Positions 1-12,067 of a stretch of DNA of 64,000 bases are shown in pieces (position 1 is the first letter of the stretch; every line of letters begins with the position of its first letter). The notes beneath the pieces were generated by a model. It saw only the letters and a program-made list of their open reading frames with translations. It was not told the DNA's origin and did not search any database. Source of the stretch: Iris pallida (lineage: Eukaryota; Streptophyta; Magnoliopsida; Asparagales; Iridaceae). The position numbers were made by a program, and so were the translations under genes. The stretch spans positions 5,749,019 to 5,813,018 of the forward strand of contig JANAVB010033216.1 in the NCBI GenBank assembly GCA_029216955.1. The letters are read 5' to 3'.

Positions 1-737
1 TTGAACAGTGGGAGACGGATGATAGTCGACTGTTTACACAGTTGATGAACTCCATGGAACCGTCCGTCGAGGACATGTTTTAAAACACGGACACGGTCAA
101 GGAGCTATGGGAGGTCCTAGCAACGGCGTTTGATGGAAAACGCGACTTGTCTCGCATATACGACTCGGTTGTTGGCGTTTACCGAGCAACTCAAGGAGAC
201 AAGTCTCATAAGGACCACTTTCGATCCTTCAAGGCTATGGTGGATGAAATTGATCGTGTTCTTCCTCTGACGGCGGATATCAATGAAGCTCGGGCTCAAC
301 GCGAGCAGCTTCATGTTATGGCATATCTTGCATCTCTCCGTCCTAATGCGGACTTGGCTCGATCCCAGATCATTGCTGGATCTGATGTTCCATCTTTGAT
401 GGAGGCCCACTTCTGTGTTCTTTGGGCCGCAAAGGTGGTTGAGACCACTCTGGGAGATACGCCTGCTGATCGATCTTCCCTTGGTAGCGCTGCTCGTCCT
501 GACGTTCGTGGTGGATGTGGTGGACGACGAGGTGGTCGGACTTACGGTCGCGATGGCGGACGCGGCAATGGTGGTCGTGATGGGGGACGACTACGAACAT
601 GCTTCCACTGTGGCCAACATGGACATTTCCAGTGGCAGTGCCCTAAAGCTCATGTTGCCAATATTACTTCGGATGCTACTGATAATAGCGTTTGTTCGGT
701 TCAGATGAGCGACGATTCTTACGCGAAATTTTTTTAG
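1..737 (+). pseudogene. copia A gag (nucleocapsid) remnant
   Basis: Gag packages the retrotransposon RNA in virus-like particles. The reading frame runs from base 2, through a stop (TAA, 81-83) and on to a TAG at 735-737. The copia D copy has a glutamine codon at the position of the first stop, so a CAA to TAA change is the simplest cause. A Gly/Arg-rich stretch precedes a canonical CX2CX4HX4C zinc knuckle (CFHCGQHGHFQWQC), encoded near 600-641. The TAG separates gag from the protease region, whereas copia elements normally encode one polyprotein. The true start lies left of the window. Confidence 0.88.
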
Positions 738-1131
738 TTCCAGGCTCAACGTCGTGGTGAAGCATCAACGTCTAGTTCCACAGCCGGATATTCCGCAGCA
801 TGCATAGTAAAACCCAAGCAGTGGGTAATTAACTCTGATGCATCCTCACACATGACTGGTGACGCAGGTATGATACATGATTATGTACATGTCCGTCATG
901 CTTCTGGCATTACTGTTGCCAATGGCGGTTCTCTGGCAGTCTGCGGCCGTGGAAGTGCCACTCTTTCTCCCGGACTGTCAGTTACCTATGTTCTACTTAC
1001 TCCTGGAAACCCGTTCAATTTACTTTCTATCAGTCAACTTACTCGTGAACTTCATTGCTCGGTAACCTTTTTTTCCTGATAATTGTGTTTTTCAGGACCT
1101 GACAACTGGGAAGACTATTGGTAAGGGGCAT
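738..1131 (+). pseudogene. copia A aspartic protease region, active site lost
   Basis: This region corresponds to the retropepsin that cuts the polyprotein. The family signature D-S-G-A/T is expected after the tryptophan at 822-824. Here the codons at 831-839 read Asn-Ser-Asp. Both the catalytic Asp and the Gly are changed, each explicable by one G to A transition. The following SSHMTGDA context is intact, so the alignment is secure. A T-run near 1069-1073 appears to carry an extra base: the frame ends in TGA (1077-1079), and homology to copia D continues in the next frame toward integrase. Confidence 0.82.
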
Positions 1132-3978
1132 GTGGCTGGAGGCTTGTACATGTTTGACGCAACTCCTTCTGTTGTTTGTGCAAGCATAAAACTTGATCCG
1201 GCCGAGTTACATTGTCGGTTAGGTCATCCGTCGTCTCCAGTTCTCCAGAAAATGTATCCATCTTTAGCTATTCCCTCTTCTTTTCATTGTGAGCCATGTA
1301 GTTTAGCTAAGCATCATCGGGTTTCTTATCCGGTGAGTCCAAATAATCTTGCAACCGCTCCTTTTGAGTTGGTGCATTATGATATATGGGGACCTTGTTC
1401 GACTGAATCTGTAATGGGTTTTAAGTACTTTGTCACGTTTGTCGATGATTACTCACGTGTCACTTTTATTTATTTAATGAAAAGTCGCGCTGAATTATTT
1501 AACATCTGGTGTAACTTTTATGCCGAGATAACTACACAATTTGGTCTTCCAATCAAAACCTTTCGGAGTGACAATGGTCGTGAGTATTTATCTCGTGATC
1601 TTGATAAACATCTGGCCAGCAACGACATCATCCACCAAACCTCTTGTGCGTACACACCACAACAAAATGGTGTAGCCGAACGCAAGAATCGTCATTTATT
1701 GGAAACAACATGTGCGCTTATGTTTCAAGCACGTACTCCCAAGAGATTTTGGTCGGATGCGGTCCTTACAACTTGTTATCTTATTAATCGCATGCCGTTG
1801 TTAGTTCTCCATGGTAGCACTCCCTTCTCTAGGCTCTTTCCTGAAAGAGAGCTGCTTCCTCTGCCTCCCCGCATCTTTGGTTGCTTATGCTATGTTCGGG
1901 ATACCCGACCAACCCTTTCTAAATTGGATCCTAAGGCTATACAATGTATTTTTCTTGGGTATCCTAAAAATCAGAAAGGGTATCGGTATTTTTCTCCTGT
2001 CTTAAAGAGATATTTTTTCACTCGGGATGTTACCTTTGTCGAAACAAAATTTCCTCCGTTCTCCCAATCAACAGGTCCGGCTCCCCTGATCTATCCCGAA
2101 GAAGATTTTTTGTTGTTTCCTCCTCAAACACAACAACCCCCCATACGGGTACCCTCCCTTACCGAGCCAGTCTTCCAGGATGATGGTCCACATACACCGA
2201 CTCAGCCATTAACGACATCAACCACAGAATCTTCCTCCTCTGGTTCCACCAGCAGCTCCGGCTCCAGTGAGTTGCCTCTATCTGTCCCTCCAGCAGCTCC
2301 ACCAATTCCGCCAGCAGCTCCGGCAATTCCGCCTCCACAATGTCCTCGTCGTGCATGTCGAGATCCCTTGTATGTTAACAACTACAAAGGACTTACCAGT
2401 CACACTCAGTCTCTGGTAGCTACTATTGATGGTATTCAGATCCCCAAGACCGCTGAGGAGGGTCTCCGACATCCTGGTTGGCGTGCTGCTATGCACAAGG
2501 AGATGAAGGCTCTCCAGGAGAATCATACCTGGAACTTAGTCGATCTACCTCATGGTAAACAGGCAGTCGGCTGCAAATGGGTGTTCACGATTAAGGTAAA
2601 ACCGGATGGCACTCTTGACCGATTGAAAGCTCGTCTGGTGGCCAAAGGTTACTCGCAAACCTATTGTGAGGATTACTTCGCGACTTTTTCTCCTGTAGCC
2701 AAAATGACGTCCGTTCGTGTCCTCATGGCCTTGGCCATTCGCTATGGCTGGCCTTTACTACAACTCGATATAAAGAATGCTTTCCTCCACGGGAATCTTG
2801 ATGAAGAAGTATATGTGATGCAACATCCCGGGTTCGTTGCAAGGGAGGGTAAGGTGTGTCGTCTAAGGAAGGCCCTCTATGGCCTGAAACAATCACCTCG
2901 TGCATGGTTTGGTAGATTTACACAGGTGATTACTCAATTTGGAATGTGTCAGTCGAAGAAGGACCATTCAATCTTCTATTGACACACATCTGCTGGAAGA
3001 GTACTTCTTGGTGTCTACGTTGATGATATTGTAATTACGGGAGATGACAGCCAGGGTATTGCAAGTCTCAAGAAGTTTCTTGGAGAACAATTTCAAACCA
3101 AGGATATGGGATCCTTGAACTATTTCTTGGACATTGAAGTCACACGGGATAAACAGGACATTGTAATGTCTCAAAGAAAATATGTACTGGATATACTAAA
3201 TGATGCAGGCGTGATGCAAGCAAAGGGAGCAAACTCACATATGGATCCAGGGTCAAAATTACTCCCAGCCGAAGGGGTCCTGATGACCAATCCAGATCAG
3301 TATCGTCGAGCGGTTGGAAAACTCAACTACTTAGCAGTCATGATGCGTCCGGATATTTCTTTTGCAGTAAACGTCGCAAGTAGATTCATGGCTTCTCCAA
3401 AAGTTCCACACTTGCAGGCAGTTCTCAGAATTTTGTGTTATCTAGTAAAGAATCCAGGGAAAGGAATTCGAATGGAGAATAATGGACACACTCGCATTGA
3501 GTGTTTTACTGATGTTGACTGGGGGACAAGTTTGACAGATAGACGGTCTAAATCTGGCTACTCAGTATTTGTTGGTGGAAATCTAGTATCATGGAAAAGC
3601 AAGAAACAAAGTGTAATAGCACACTCAAGCTCGGAAGCAGAATATCGAACTATTGCTCATGGCACGTCAGAGATATTATATATGAAGCATCTCCTACAAG
3701 AACTGGGAGAAGACACAGGATCTCAAATGGCAGACCTATGGTGTGATAACCAATCTGCTATTCATATTGCCACCAATCCCGTATTTCATGAACGGACGAA
3801 GCATATTGAAATTGACATTCATTTTGTTCGTGATGAATATACAAAAGGAGTGATAAAGTTTCAACATGTGCAGACCGGTGACCAGATAGCTGATATCTTC
3901 ACAAAGCCTCTTCTGGGTCCCCGGGTTCAATTTTTATGTAACAAGCTGGGCATGATTGACATCTATGCTCCAGCTTGA
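1132..3978 (+). pseudogene. copia A integrase, reverse transcriptase and RNase H
   Basis: Integrase comes first. Its zinc-binding HHCC is visible (His27, His32, Cys53, Cys56 counted from 1132), followed by the catalytic triad Asp84, Asp147, Glu183 with 35 residues between the last two, the DD35E spacing. A Pro/Ser/Thr-rich linker leads to RT with KARLVAKGY, LDIKNAFLHG and YGLKQSPRAW motifs. TGA at 2980-2982 interrupts RT eleven codons before YVDD (3016-3027). The duplicate at 5135 keeps CGA (Arg) there, so this stop is a CpG-type C to T change. RNase H follows ([26 protein letters not shown]) and ends at 3978. Apart from the stop, the catalytic motifs look intact. Confidence 0.93.
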
Positions 3979-3985
3979 GGGAGGA

Positions 3986-4127
3986 CGTTAAGTGTTATAT
4001 TAGAGTTATTAGTTATTGGGCTTTAGTCCCACATTGCTTAGAGTAATAGGAGAGGAGGCTATCCTCTCCTATATATATGTGTAGTCTCTCTTCAAAAAAG
4101 ATATCATCTATTTTATTCCATTCTACA
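3986..4127 (+). repeat. 3' LTR of copia A
   Basis: A purine-rich tract (gagggagga) just after the pol stop marks the polypurine tract. The LTR shares a block (TTGGGCTTTAGTCCCACAT) with the copia D LTRs and ends in CA at 4127. It probably began with TG, now CG at 3986, judged against copia D. It holds a TATATATAT stretch near 4070 that may be its promoter TATA box. Confidence 0.75.
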
Positions 4128-4437
4128 AAAGGCATAATGCATGGAACATTGTAAATCTTTTGTGCACGTGAGATAACTCAAACTGGCATATTCCAGTTGA
4201 CCATTTAGAACCTTTGTATTCCGCTGCAAAGTATCAATAAAACATATTCTTTTCATATGTTCTGTTGTGAATCAATTTGTCTACTTATTTCCGCTATGAT
4301 AACCTTGTTTTGAGATCAATTATTAATTGTGTTGCTTATGGTCTTGTACAAGTACAATTTAGACTTGTACGACACCACGTCCAGTAAATATTTTTCGATT
4401 CTGTGGAACCGCTAGCATGACATAATGGTATCAGATA
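4128..4437 (+). repeat. end of gypsy C 5' LTR plus primer-binding site
   Basis: 4196-4422 aligns with 11044-11272 (shared blocks such as ctttgtattccnctg and cttgttttgagatcaatt). The LTR ends in gaca at 4422, followed after three bases by tggtatcagata (4426-4437), close to the initiator tRNA-Met site TGGTATCAGAGC. The same gaca-taa-TGGTATCAGA arrangement occurs in element E. Confidence 0.7.
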
Positions 4438-5134
4438 ATGGATATTTTACAAACCTTGACCCTTGGATATTTATCGAAAATTTACAAACCTTGACCCTTG
4501 GATATTTTAGTTGTATCGATAATGGTTGATCACCATATAGGCTCGTCGAGTTACAATTGTTTTACTTGATCATTGTCGTATAGATTAAGATGGAGTGCTT
4601 GCGGATGTTGGATTTACGTATAGCATGGGCATGGTATAAGTAAATTTTAGTAGAAACATGGTTTGGCAATATAAATGACCCTACGAGAAATTGATGGATA
4701 TTATAAGATGAAGATAGTAGTTATCATGAATTATTAAGTTGACACAGATTTGGTTGGAATGAATATTGCAGAGTAGACTCAATCAATGATTTGCGAGAAT
4801 ATCTTAAGTTACTGATTGGTGAATAAGTCAATAGGACCGTACAAATAAAATGAATGTATAAAGTTAAGTATAAGTTGGAGAAGAATTGAAAGTAAAGATC
4901 GTAAATGATGGACGATTGAAGTTGACTTAATTGGATTTGTGATTTTGGAATAGCTAACCCTGCTTCATAAGCAAATTGGATATGCAAAAACTCGGGTATG
5001 AGATAAGAACATAAATTGGAGTAAATTTTTTATTAATGGATTTCAAAAATGACAAACTGAGATTTACAGATTTGGAATTGGTAAACTTTACAATATGGTT
5101 TCAGGACTTGGACTATAAAGTCAGTTGAATTAGC

Positions 5135-6452
5135 CTATGGTGAGGATTACTTCGAGACTTTTTCTCCTGTGGCCAAAATGTCGTCCGTTCGTGTCCTCAT
5201 GGCCTTGGCCATTCGCTATGACTGGCCTTTACTTCAACTCGATATAAAGAATGCTTTCCTCCACGGAAATCTTGATGAAGAAGTATATGTGATGCAACCT
5301 CCCGAGTTCGTTGCAAGGGAGGGTAAGGTGTGTCGTCTAAGGGAGGCCCTCTATGGCCTGAAACAATCACCTCGTGCATGGTTTGGTAGATTTACACAGG
5401 TGATTACTCAATTTAGAATGTGTCAGTCGAAGAAGGACCATTCAATCTTCTATCGACACACATCTGCTGTAAGAATACTTCTTGGTGTCTACGTTGATGA
5501 TATTGTAATCACGGAAGATGACAGCCAGGGTATTGCAAGTCTCAAGAAGTTTCTTGGAGAACAATTTCAAACCAAGGATATGGGATCCTTGAACTATTTC
5601 TTGGGCATTGAAGTCACACGGGGTAAGCAGGACATTGTAATGTCTCAAAGAAAATATGTATTGGATATACTAAATGATGCAGGCATGATGCAAGCAAAGG
5701 GAGCAAACTCACCTATGGATCCAGGGTCAAAATTACTCCAAGACGAAGGGGTCCTGATGACCAATCCAGATCAGTATAGTCGAGCGGTTGGAAAACTCAA
5801 CTACTTGGCAGTCATGATGCGTCCGGATATTTCTTTTGCAGTAAGCGTCGCAAGTAGATTCATGGCTTCTCCAAGAGTTCCACACTTGCAGGCAGTTCTC
5901 AGAATTTTGTGTTATCTAGTAAAGAATCCAGGGAAAGGAATTCGAATGGAGAATAATGGACACACTCGCATTGAGTGTTTTACTGATGTTGACTGGGGGA
6001 CAAGTTTGACAGATAGACAGTCTAAATCTGGCTACTCAGTATTTGTTGGCGGAAATCTAGTATCATGGAAAAGCAAGAAACAAAGTGTAATAGCACACTC
6101 AAGCTCGGAAGCAGAATATCGAACTATTGCTCATGGCACGTCAGAGATATTATATATGAAGCATCTCCTACAAGAACTGGGAGAAGACGCAGGATCTCAA
6201 GTGGCAAACCTATGATGTGATAACCAATCTGCTATTCACATTGCCACCAATTCAGTATTTCATGAACGGACGAAGCATATTGAAATTGACATTCATTTTG
6301 TTCGTGAAGAATATACAAAAGGAGTGATAAAGTTTCAACATGTGCGGACCGGCGACCAGATAGCTGATATCTTCACAAAGCCTCTTCTGGGTCCCCGGAT
6401 TCAATTTTTATGTAACAAGCTGGGCATGATTGACATCTATGCTCCAGCTTGA
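5135..6452 (+). pseudogene. duplicated copia RT/RNase H fragment
   Basis: This is the second copy of the copia A 3' coding region. It starts mid-RT without a start codon, so it cannot make a whole polyprotein. It keeps Arg where unit 1 has the TGA at 2980, and retains YVDD. It has its own stop (TGA at 6213-6215), where unit 1 has TGG in the RNase H motif before CDNQSAI; a G to A change explains it. Homology continues past this stop to the final TGA at 6450-6452. Synonymous and missense differences are scattered, as expected for relaxed decay. Confidence 0.92.
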
Positions 6453-6459
6453 GGGAGGG

Positions 6460-6600
6460 CGTTAAGTGTTATATTAGAGTTATTAGTTATTGGGCTTTAG
6501 TCCCACATTGCTTAGAGTAATAGGAGAGGAGGCTAGCTCTCCTATATATATGTGTAGTCTCTCTTCAATAAAGATATCATCTATTTTATTCCATTCTACA
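6460..6600 (+). repeat. duplicated copia A LTR
   Basis: Copy of 3986-4127 carried by the tandem duplication. It shares the mutated CG start, so that change predates the duplication. It lacks a short stretch present in unit 1 (near 4061, tatcctctcc against 6533, tagctctcc). Confidence 0.75.
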
Positions 6601-6908
6601 AAAGGCATAATGCATGGAACATTGTAAATCTTTTGTGCTCGTGAGATAACTCAAACTGGCATATTCCAGTTGACCATTTAGAACCTTTGTATTCCGCTGC
6701 AAAGTATTAATAAAACATTCTTTTCATATGTTCTGTTGTGAATCAATTTGTCTACTTATTTCCGCTATGATAACCTTGTTTTGAGATCAATTATTAATTG
6801 TGTTGCTTATGGTCTTGTACAAGTATAATTTAGACTTGTACGACACCACGTCCAGTAAATATTTTTCGATTCTGTGGAACCGCTAGCATGACATAATGGT
6901 ATCAGATA
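6601..6908 (+). repeat. duplicated gypsy C LTR end and primer-binding site
   Basis: Second copy, in duplication unit 2. The LTR end is at 6893 and the site at 6897-6908. It has no function here except as a marker of the duplication. Confidence 0.7.
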
Positions 6909-7604
6909 ATGGATATTTTACAAACCTTGACCCTTGGATATTTATCGAAAATTTACAAACCTTGACCCTTGGATATTTTAGTTGTATCGATAATGGTTGA
7001 TCATCATATAGGCTCGTCAAATTACAATTGTTTTACTTGATCATTGTCGTATAGATTAAGATGGAGTGCTTGCGGATGTTGGATTTACGTATAGCATGGG
7101 CATGGTATAAGTAAATTTTAGTAGAAACATGGTTTGGCAATATAAATGACCCTACGAGAAATTGATGGATATTATAAGATGAAGATAGTAGTTATCATGA
7201 ATTATTAAGTTGACACAGATTTGGTTGGAATGAATATTGCAGAGTAGACTCAATCAATGATTTGCGAGAATATCTTAAGTTACTGATTGGTGAATAAGTC
7301 AATAGGACCGTACAAATAAAATGAATGTATAAAGTTAAGTATAAGTTGGAGAAGAATTGAAAGTAAAGATCGTAAATGATGGACGATTGAAGTTGACTTA
7401 ATTGGATTTGTGATTTTGGAATAGCTAACCCTGCTTCATAAGCAAATTGGATATGCAAAAACTCGGGTAGAGATAAGAACATAAATTGGAGTAAATTTTT
7501 TATTAATGGATTTCAAAAATGACAAACTGAGATTTACAGATTTGGAATTGGTAAACTTTACAATATGGTTTCAGGACTTGGACTATAAAGTCAGTTGAAT
7601 TAGC

Positions 7605-9444
7605 TTCAACAATGTTGATATCATCGAGAATAATTTTGTCAAGTGTAACATCCCTGGAAAATGATCTTTTGCTTGAGATAGACTTTGGCCCTAGACTGTT
7701 GGTTGTCTCCTTTGTTAGCAGATTAGTTGGCTTGGGTACTTCGGTTGTTTAGATTTGAATTGTTTCCATGGTTTGGGGTAGAGTTCCTTCTATTGGTTAG
7801 GATATGATCCAACCCCAAGAATATGAAATAAATATGATTTTTAGTAGTCGTCCGTCTTAGATGTGTTACCACGATGATTAAGTTTAGCTTATGGGATAGC
7901 TAGCCCTAGAGATTTAGTCGAGGAGGAAAGGTGACCGTTGGAGACTAATGGATGACTCGAATGACGCTGCATGAGAAATTGTGTTGATGATTGAGCTTTA
8001 ATTTGTATATATTGAGAGGTAAGTCTAGGAATTAATTTTTGTTTCAAAATTTTGATTGATTGCCTTCGGCTGGAATAACATATTGGTATTGGGTTCGGTT
8101 GGTTGGATCACCTTTGAATGATTTTATTTGATTGATAATCAAGTTGGAATTCACGAATAAAATTATTATGACAGATGGATTATTATTCAAAAATCGTGCT
8201 CTTAGCAATGGATTGTTTGATAGTGGGGTGACCCTCGGTTGAACTCCACATGGTGTCGATGAGTTTCCTTTGAGATAGGATTGTTTTGATGGATAGATGA
8301 GAATTCAATTAACTAGCTTTTGTTTTAGTTGTGATGACATACAAAATTGGTTGGAAAGATTGCATATTGACTTATAATATAAATGGAGTTTCGATTACTC
8401 AAGATTTTCTTGTATTGGACGATACTAACATTTGGGAATCGAACATGGTTGAAATTGAACTTGGTTGTAAATGGACATTTTGAAAAAATTGATTGTTATT
8501 CAAATTGGGTAATGTTGATAGAACTACTTGGATCACATTGAAAAAGTTTACAAATAAAACATACACAGTTTAAGTAATTTGAATTTGACTAATAACCTTT
8601 CCTAGATGAGCAAATTATTGGGAGATTGAACTTGCTTGAAATGATGATTCTGTGAAGATAATTGGACACTCCTATGATTGAATAAAGATTGACAATTGAG
8701 AATAGGGAATTTGATACCACTAAACTTGGGAAGATGGTTAGAAATTTTGAAATTAGTAACGTGAAATGTTTTGGGAATTGTCATATCAGGTATAGTTCCA
8801 AAGTTGAATTAGAATCGAAGTAACGATTAGTTCATTCTTAAATTTGATTGGTCATAGCTCGATAGGTCTAAACAATGTGATAAATTTCGGACTACTCATA
8901 AGAGCTAGAATGTATGGAATTACTACTAATGGATGGAAGTTGCGTTACGGATTCTAGAGGACTTGATCTTGTAGGTTTTAAGCTAGTTTTCTTGTTTCAG
9001 GAAGGGATTAAGTACGGTGTGCTTAGGTGGGTTACCTAGCCTTGATGGTTCCCTGGCGTTGATGTGACTACGGTTTAGAGGGTAGCAATTATGGGAAGAA
9101 TGGTCCCATATAATGGTATGCTATGGGTGAAGGCAAAAGATTTTCCTATATATTGGACTGAAACGACATTAGTGGAACTTCGGAAATGGTTGGACAGAGA
9201 CTTGGATATACAAGATGTGTTCAAAGTTGGATAAGGTGTTGTAGAAACTTGTTGTGTTCATGTGTGCAAGAGCTTTGATGCAACGAGTATGATGGAGTAG
9301 CCATATGATAATTTGAGGATGGATGCACTTATGGTTCTTGAATTGTACATGAATTGTGTTCTTAAGGACACCTATGCGGAGGAGTTATGATATTTAGTGT
9401 TAAGAACAAGTTGAGTAGTTGAGTCGAGAGTAATGATTTCTTTA
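7605..9444 (+). other. decayed interior of gypsy C, no readable gene
   Basis: About 1.8 kb with only short reading frames. It lies between the duplicated 5' portion and the integrase tail of gypsy C, so it should correspond to gag-pol. I could not assign gag, protease, RT or RNase H motifs by eye. TTG- and TGG-rich composition with many in-frame stops suggests heavy C-to-T decay. Confidence 0.5.
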
Positions 9445-9651
9445 AGATTTTTGAAAAAGGTTGCCTATGTAGCATATTTCATTGAACTACCCCTAGCGGC
9501 TGAAGTACACGGTATTGTCTGTCTTCGAAAATATGTGCATGATCCAAGCCAAGTGGTGAGCTTATATCAAATGGAACTGCAAGAAAAATTAGTGTGTGAT
9601 AAAGAACAGATGCAAGTATTCGACAAGAGAGAGAAATTAGATTGTAATTAG
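9445..9651 (+). pseudogene. gypsy integrase C-terminal remnant
   Basis: The translation has [20 protein letters not shown] followed by a QMQVFDKREKL-like stretch. This matches the integrase tail of element E ([20 protein letters not shown] then [11 protein letters not shown]), where the GPF/Y region leads into a chromodomain. The chromodomain itself is lost after the TAG at 9649-9651. No upstream core domain is readable in the same frame. Confidence 0.7.
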
Positions 9652-9803
9652 TGATATGAAACTCCCGTGTTTGGGCAAAATTTTAAATTTGTGGAAGAGT
9701 CAACATAGATGTTGAATCGAACCTGAGTGAGAAGCTTCTTTATAATTCAATTGATCAAGTGGAATAAGTTCATTCTTTTAAGTTTCGATGACGAATTATT
9801 TTA

Positions 9804-11272
9804 TGTGGTGTATTATTTAATGTCTCACTCCATGTGGAGACATTGTATAGGTCGGTTGGCTTGAATAGGCTGGTCGATTTTGAGTTGTGTGGGCAATCAC
9901 GAGATTTGAACGGTGATGTAGACTTAATTTTGTCAAATTTGATGGTTTATCAAGTAGGACCCACTTGTATGGTTATACCAATTAAGAAGATCGTGCATCA
10001 CATCAAATCGTCTTTTTGAGAAATTATCCGGTAATCTATGTGATCAAGACAGAAAGTGAATCCGTATCATGGTGAGTGGTTTTGATCCTTCGCTCCTTCA
10101 TCTTTACGCTTTAACAAAAGATTTTTTTTCGTTTCTGCATTGTATCCTTCAATTAATGATACCCTAACAAGTTTCAAAAGACAAAGATCGTAAGCATATT
10201 GTTGTTAACTTGCTATAAAAGAATGATGGCAATATTGTACTATTGTAGCATAACTGTGGAAAAATGTTTGCGAGTGTTGAGTCACCAATTGTAAAATCTC
10301 TGAATTGGGAAGGACAGAATCATGAGTGATGCCTCGAGAAATAATGGAGTTACAAGCGATGACTTGAGAAAATGTGGAAATAAAATGTGAATGTGTTGCA
10401 TCGTTACTTCAAGTTTTATGTTATCATACATATTATATTTTTAATAGCTAAGTTGCATATGCGTGCATGGTCATGGACAACTTGTGCACAAAGTTCGGTT
10501 TCATCAAACGGTATCTGCGACTACGAAATCGATTCGGCCTAGAAGGAACAAGGATAACTAGTACTGAAATACAAGCATAGGAATTACGAGACCGTCGGTG
10601 GGGTTTGCTACCTACACGGAAAAGATCATCGTAATTTCCAATGAATAGTCCAAAACGGTGTGTCACCAGTGACATTCATATAGACAGACTGTATCACTAA
10701 CGATGTTGTTTGCAGGAAAAAAATATACTAATCCTTGTTTGCAGGGAAGGACATACAACCGTATATAAGAATCATCATTTGGTGATATATATTATGTTTT
10801 ACATTAATGTAATATGAATTGTTAATTGACCCTAAGAAAAGACAGAAAGATCATTAAATATTGTATGCTTCCATATGATTAATGAGTTGATTTTAGGTGA
10901 GTCGAGTTAATGTCGCTAACCAGTACATTTTTCAATGTGTTGACCCCCTCCTCTACAGTTACGGGAAGTCACTTTTGACAGTTTTGAGGCATTAAAGATA
11001 TCGTTGGATGAGTTAAAGCTTTCTTTGTAAATATGTTATCTTCCATTTAGTTATTTAGAGCCTTTGTATTCCACTGTAAAGTATCAATAAAAGAGATACT
11101 TTTCATATGTTATGTTGTGAATCAATTTGTCTGCTTATTTCCGCTGCAACAACCTTGTTTTGAGATCAATTATTAACTGTGTTCATTCTTGCATTGTACA
11201 AGTGCAATTTAGACTTTTATGACATCACGTCTAGTGGAGACTTTTCGGTTCTGCAGAACCGATGTATGAGAG
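9804..11272 (+). repeat. 3' LTR of gypsy C
   Basis: Preceded by aagtttcgatgacgaatt (from 9780), equivalent to the fold-like motif before the LTR in elements E and the LARD. It begins tgtggtgtatt at 9804 and ends near 11272, where similarity to the 5' LTR end stops. Its last 230 bp match 4196-4422 with clear divergence, indicating an old insertion. Small reading frames inside are chance ORFs. Confidence 0.6.
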
Positions 11273-11539
11273 TAGCACCTAGGCACCTCCTAATTTCGAT
11301 TTTTAGAATAGTCCCCTATTACTGTAGCTTTATCCATATAGACAAGCCTAGCCACCTAACTCGCACCTCAATCGTTATCCCTCGTGACCGATACAAGATA
11401 TGGAGGTCGGAGAACTTCATCCAAACTGGAACTGAGGAGAGGAGGTTCCTCAACATAGTTGGGCGCCTTTTCTTTAAGGGACTAGCGCCTTCCGTCAAAG
11501 AGCAATAGTCTTGTGTCCAGCTCGACATATAAAGTTGCA
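11273..11539. other. spacer between gypsy C and gypsy B, nothing recognised
   Basis: 267 bp between two LTR boundaries. A plus-strand open frame crosses it but starts in the preceding LTR and shows no recognisable domain. Presumed older intergenic or intronic sequence. Confidence 0.4.
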
Positions 11540-12067
11540 TGTCACGGACTTAGCGTTTTCACCCACACTTCGCTACGTATAGTGCACGAACTTTCTCCTT
11601 GAAAACCCGTGCCAGCCTTCCCCAAACGCTTAGCTAGATCGCAGCGAGAATAAGTAAATGTGGAGCAAAGGAGAGAGAGATTGGAATGTTGAAAACTTCA
11701 TTACTGGAGAGAGTTTGCAACTACTTGGATGGCGAGTAACGAATGACGCATCTCCCTTTATAAGCCTCAAGGACTCTACATGAAAGTCTAAGATTGTGTT
11801 ATATATCCACCATCTAATAGCTGAAACTTTCTAGAACCTAGATATCAGAAATGCTCCTTAATAAAACATTTACATGATATACATCTAGAAATGGTAGGAA
11901 TCATCATAAATCTTCTAGATGCAAGAAATAATACAAGAATCTTCCAAGGAATATCCAAAAACTTTCCAAAGACTCCATAAATTCTAGAGTATTCCAGAAG
12001 TTTCTCTCGAGTAACCTTGTCTCGGTAGAGTAAAAAATTCTTGTGCGTGACATTCTCCCCTATTATT
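11540..12067 (-). repeat. 3' LTR and polypurine tract of gypsy B
   Basis: LTR 11540-12052, bounded TGTCACGG...GCGTGACA. It adjoins a polypurine tract on the minus strand (rc of 12053-12067, AATAATAGGGGAGAA). It shares blocks such as ctccttaataaaa and tttacatgata with 23335-23868. Confidence 0.72.

Larger units (their letters stand above)
1..4127 (+). mobile_element. Ty1/copia retrotransposon A, 5' end outside window
   Basis: The order gag, protease, integrase, reverse transcriptase, RNase H is diagnostic of the copia superfamily. The element enters the window already inside gag and ends with a short LTR (about 142 bp). It sits in the 5' LTR of gypsy C, because LTR sequence shared with 11044-11272 resumes just after it. 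It cannot be autonomous: there are stops at 81-83, 735-737 and 2980-2982 and a frameshift near 1070. It is clearly related in sequence to copia D (24882-31082, opposite strand). The left target duplication is outside the window. Confidence 0.93.
2661..7604 (+). repeat. tandem duplication, two units of about 2.47 kb
   Basis: Unit 1 is 2661-5134 and unit 2 is 5135-7604. Each holds the second half of copia A RT, RNase H, the copia LTR, the end of the gypsy C 5' LTR, its primer-binding site and about 0.7 kb of gypsy C interior. The junction is abrupt: sequence ending gaattagc is followed at 5135 by ctatggtgag, matching 2661, while after unit 2 gaattagc continues into unrelated ttcaac at 7605. The units differ by scattered substitutions and a few small indels. 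Only one or two bases are shared at the breakpoints, which argues against homologous unequal crossing-over. Confidence 0.93.
4128..11272 (+). mobile_element. degenerate Ty3/gypsy element C, interrupted and duplicated
   Basis: The evidence is a pair of LTR segments (4196-4422 and 11044-11272), a primer-binding-like site after the first (4426-4437), an integrase C-terminal remnant (9445-9651), and a polypurine-type motif before a 3' LTR at about 9804. Part of the 5' LTR was displaced by copia A, and the first part of the interior is present twice. The integrase tail resembles that of the intact Tekay-like element E, so a related chromodomain-type gypsy is likely. The interior is otherwise too decayed for confident domain calls. 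Confidence 0.65.
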
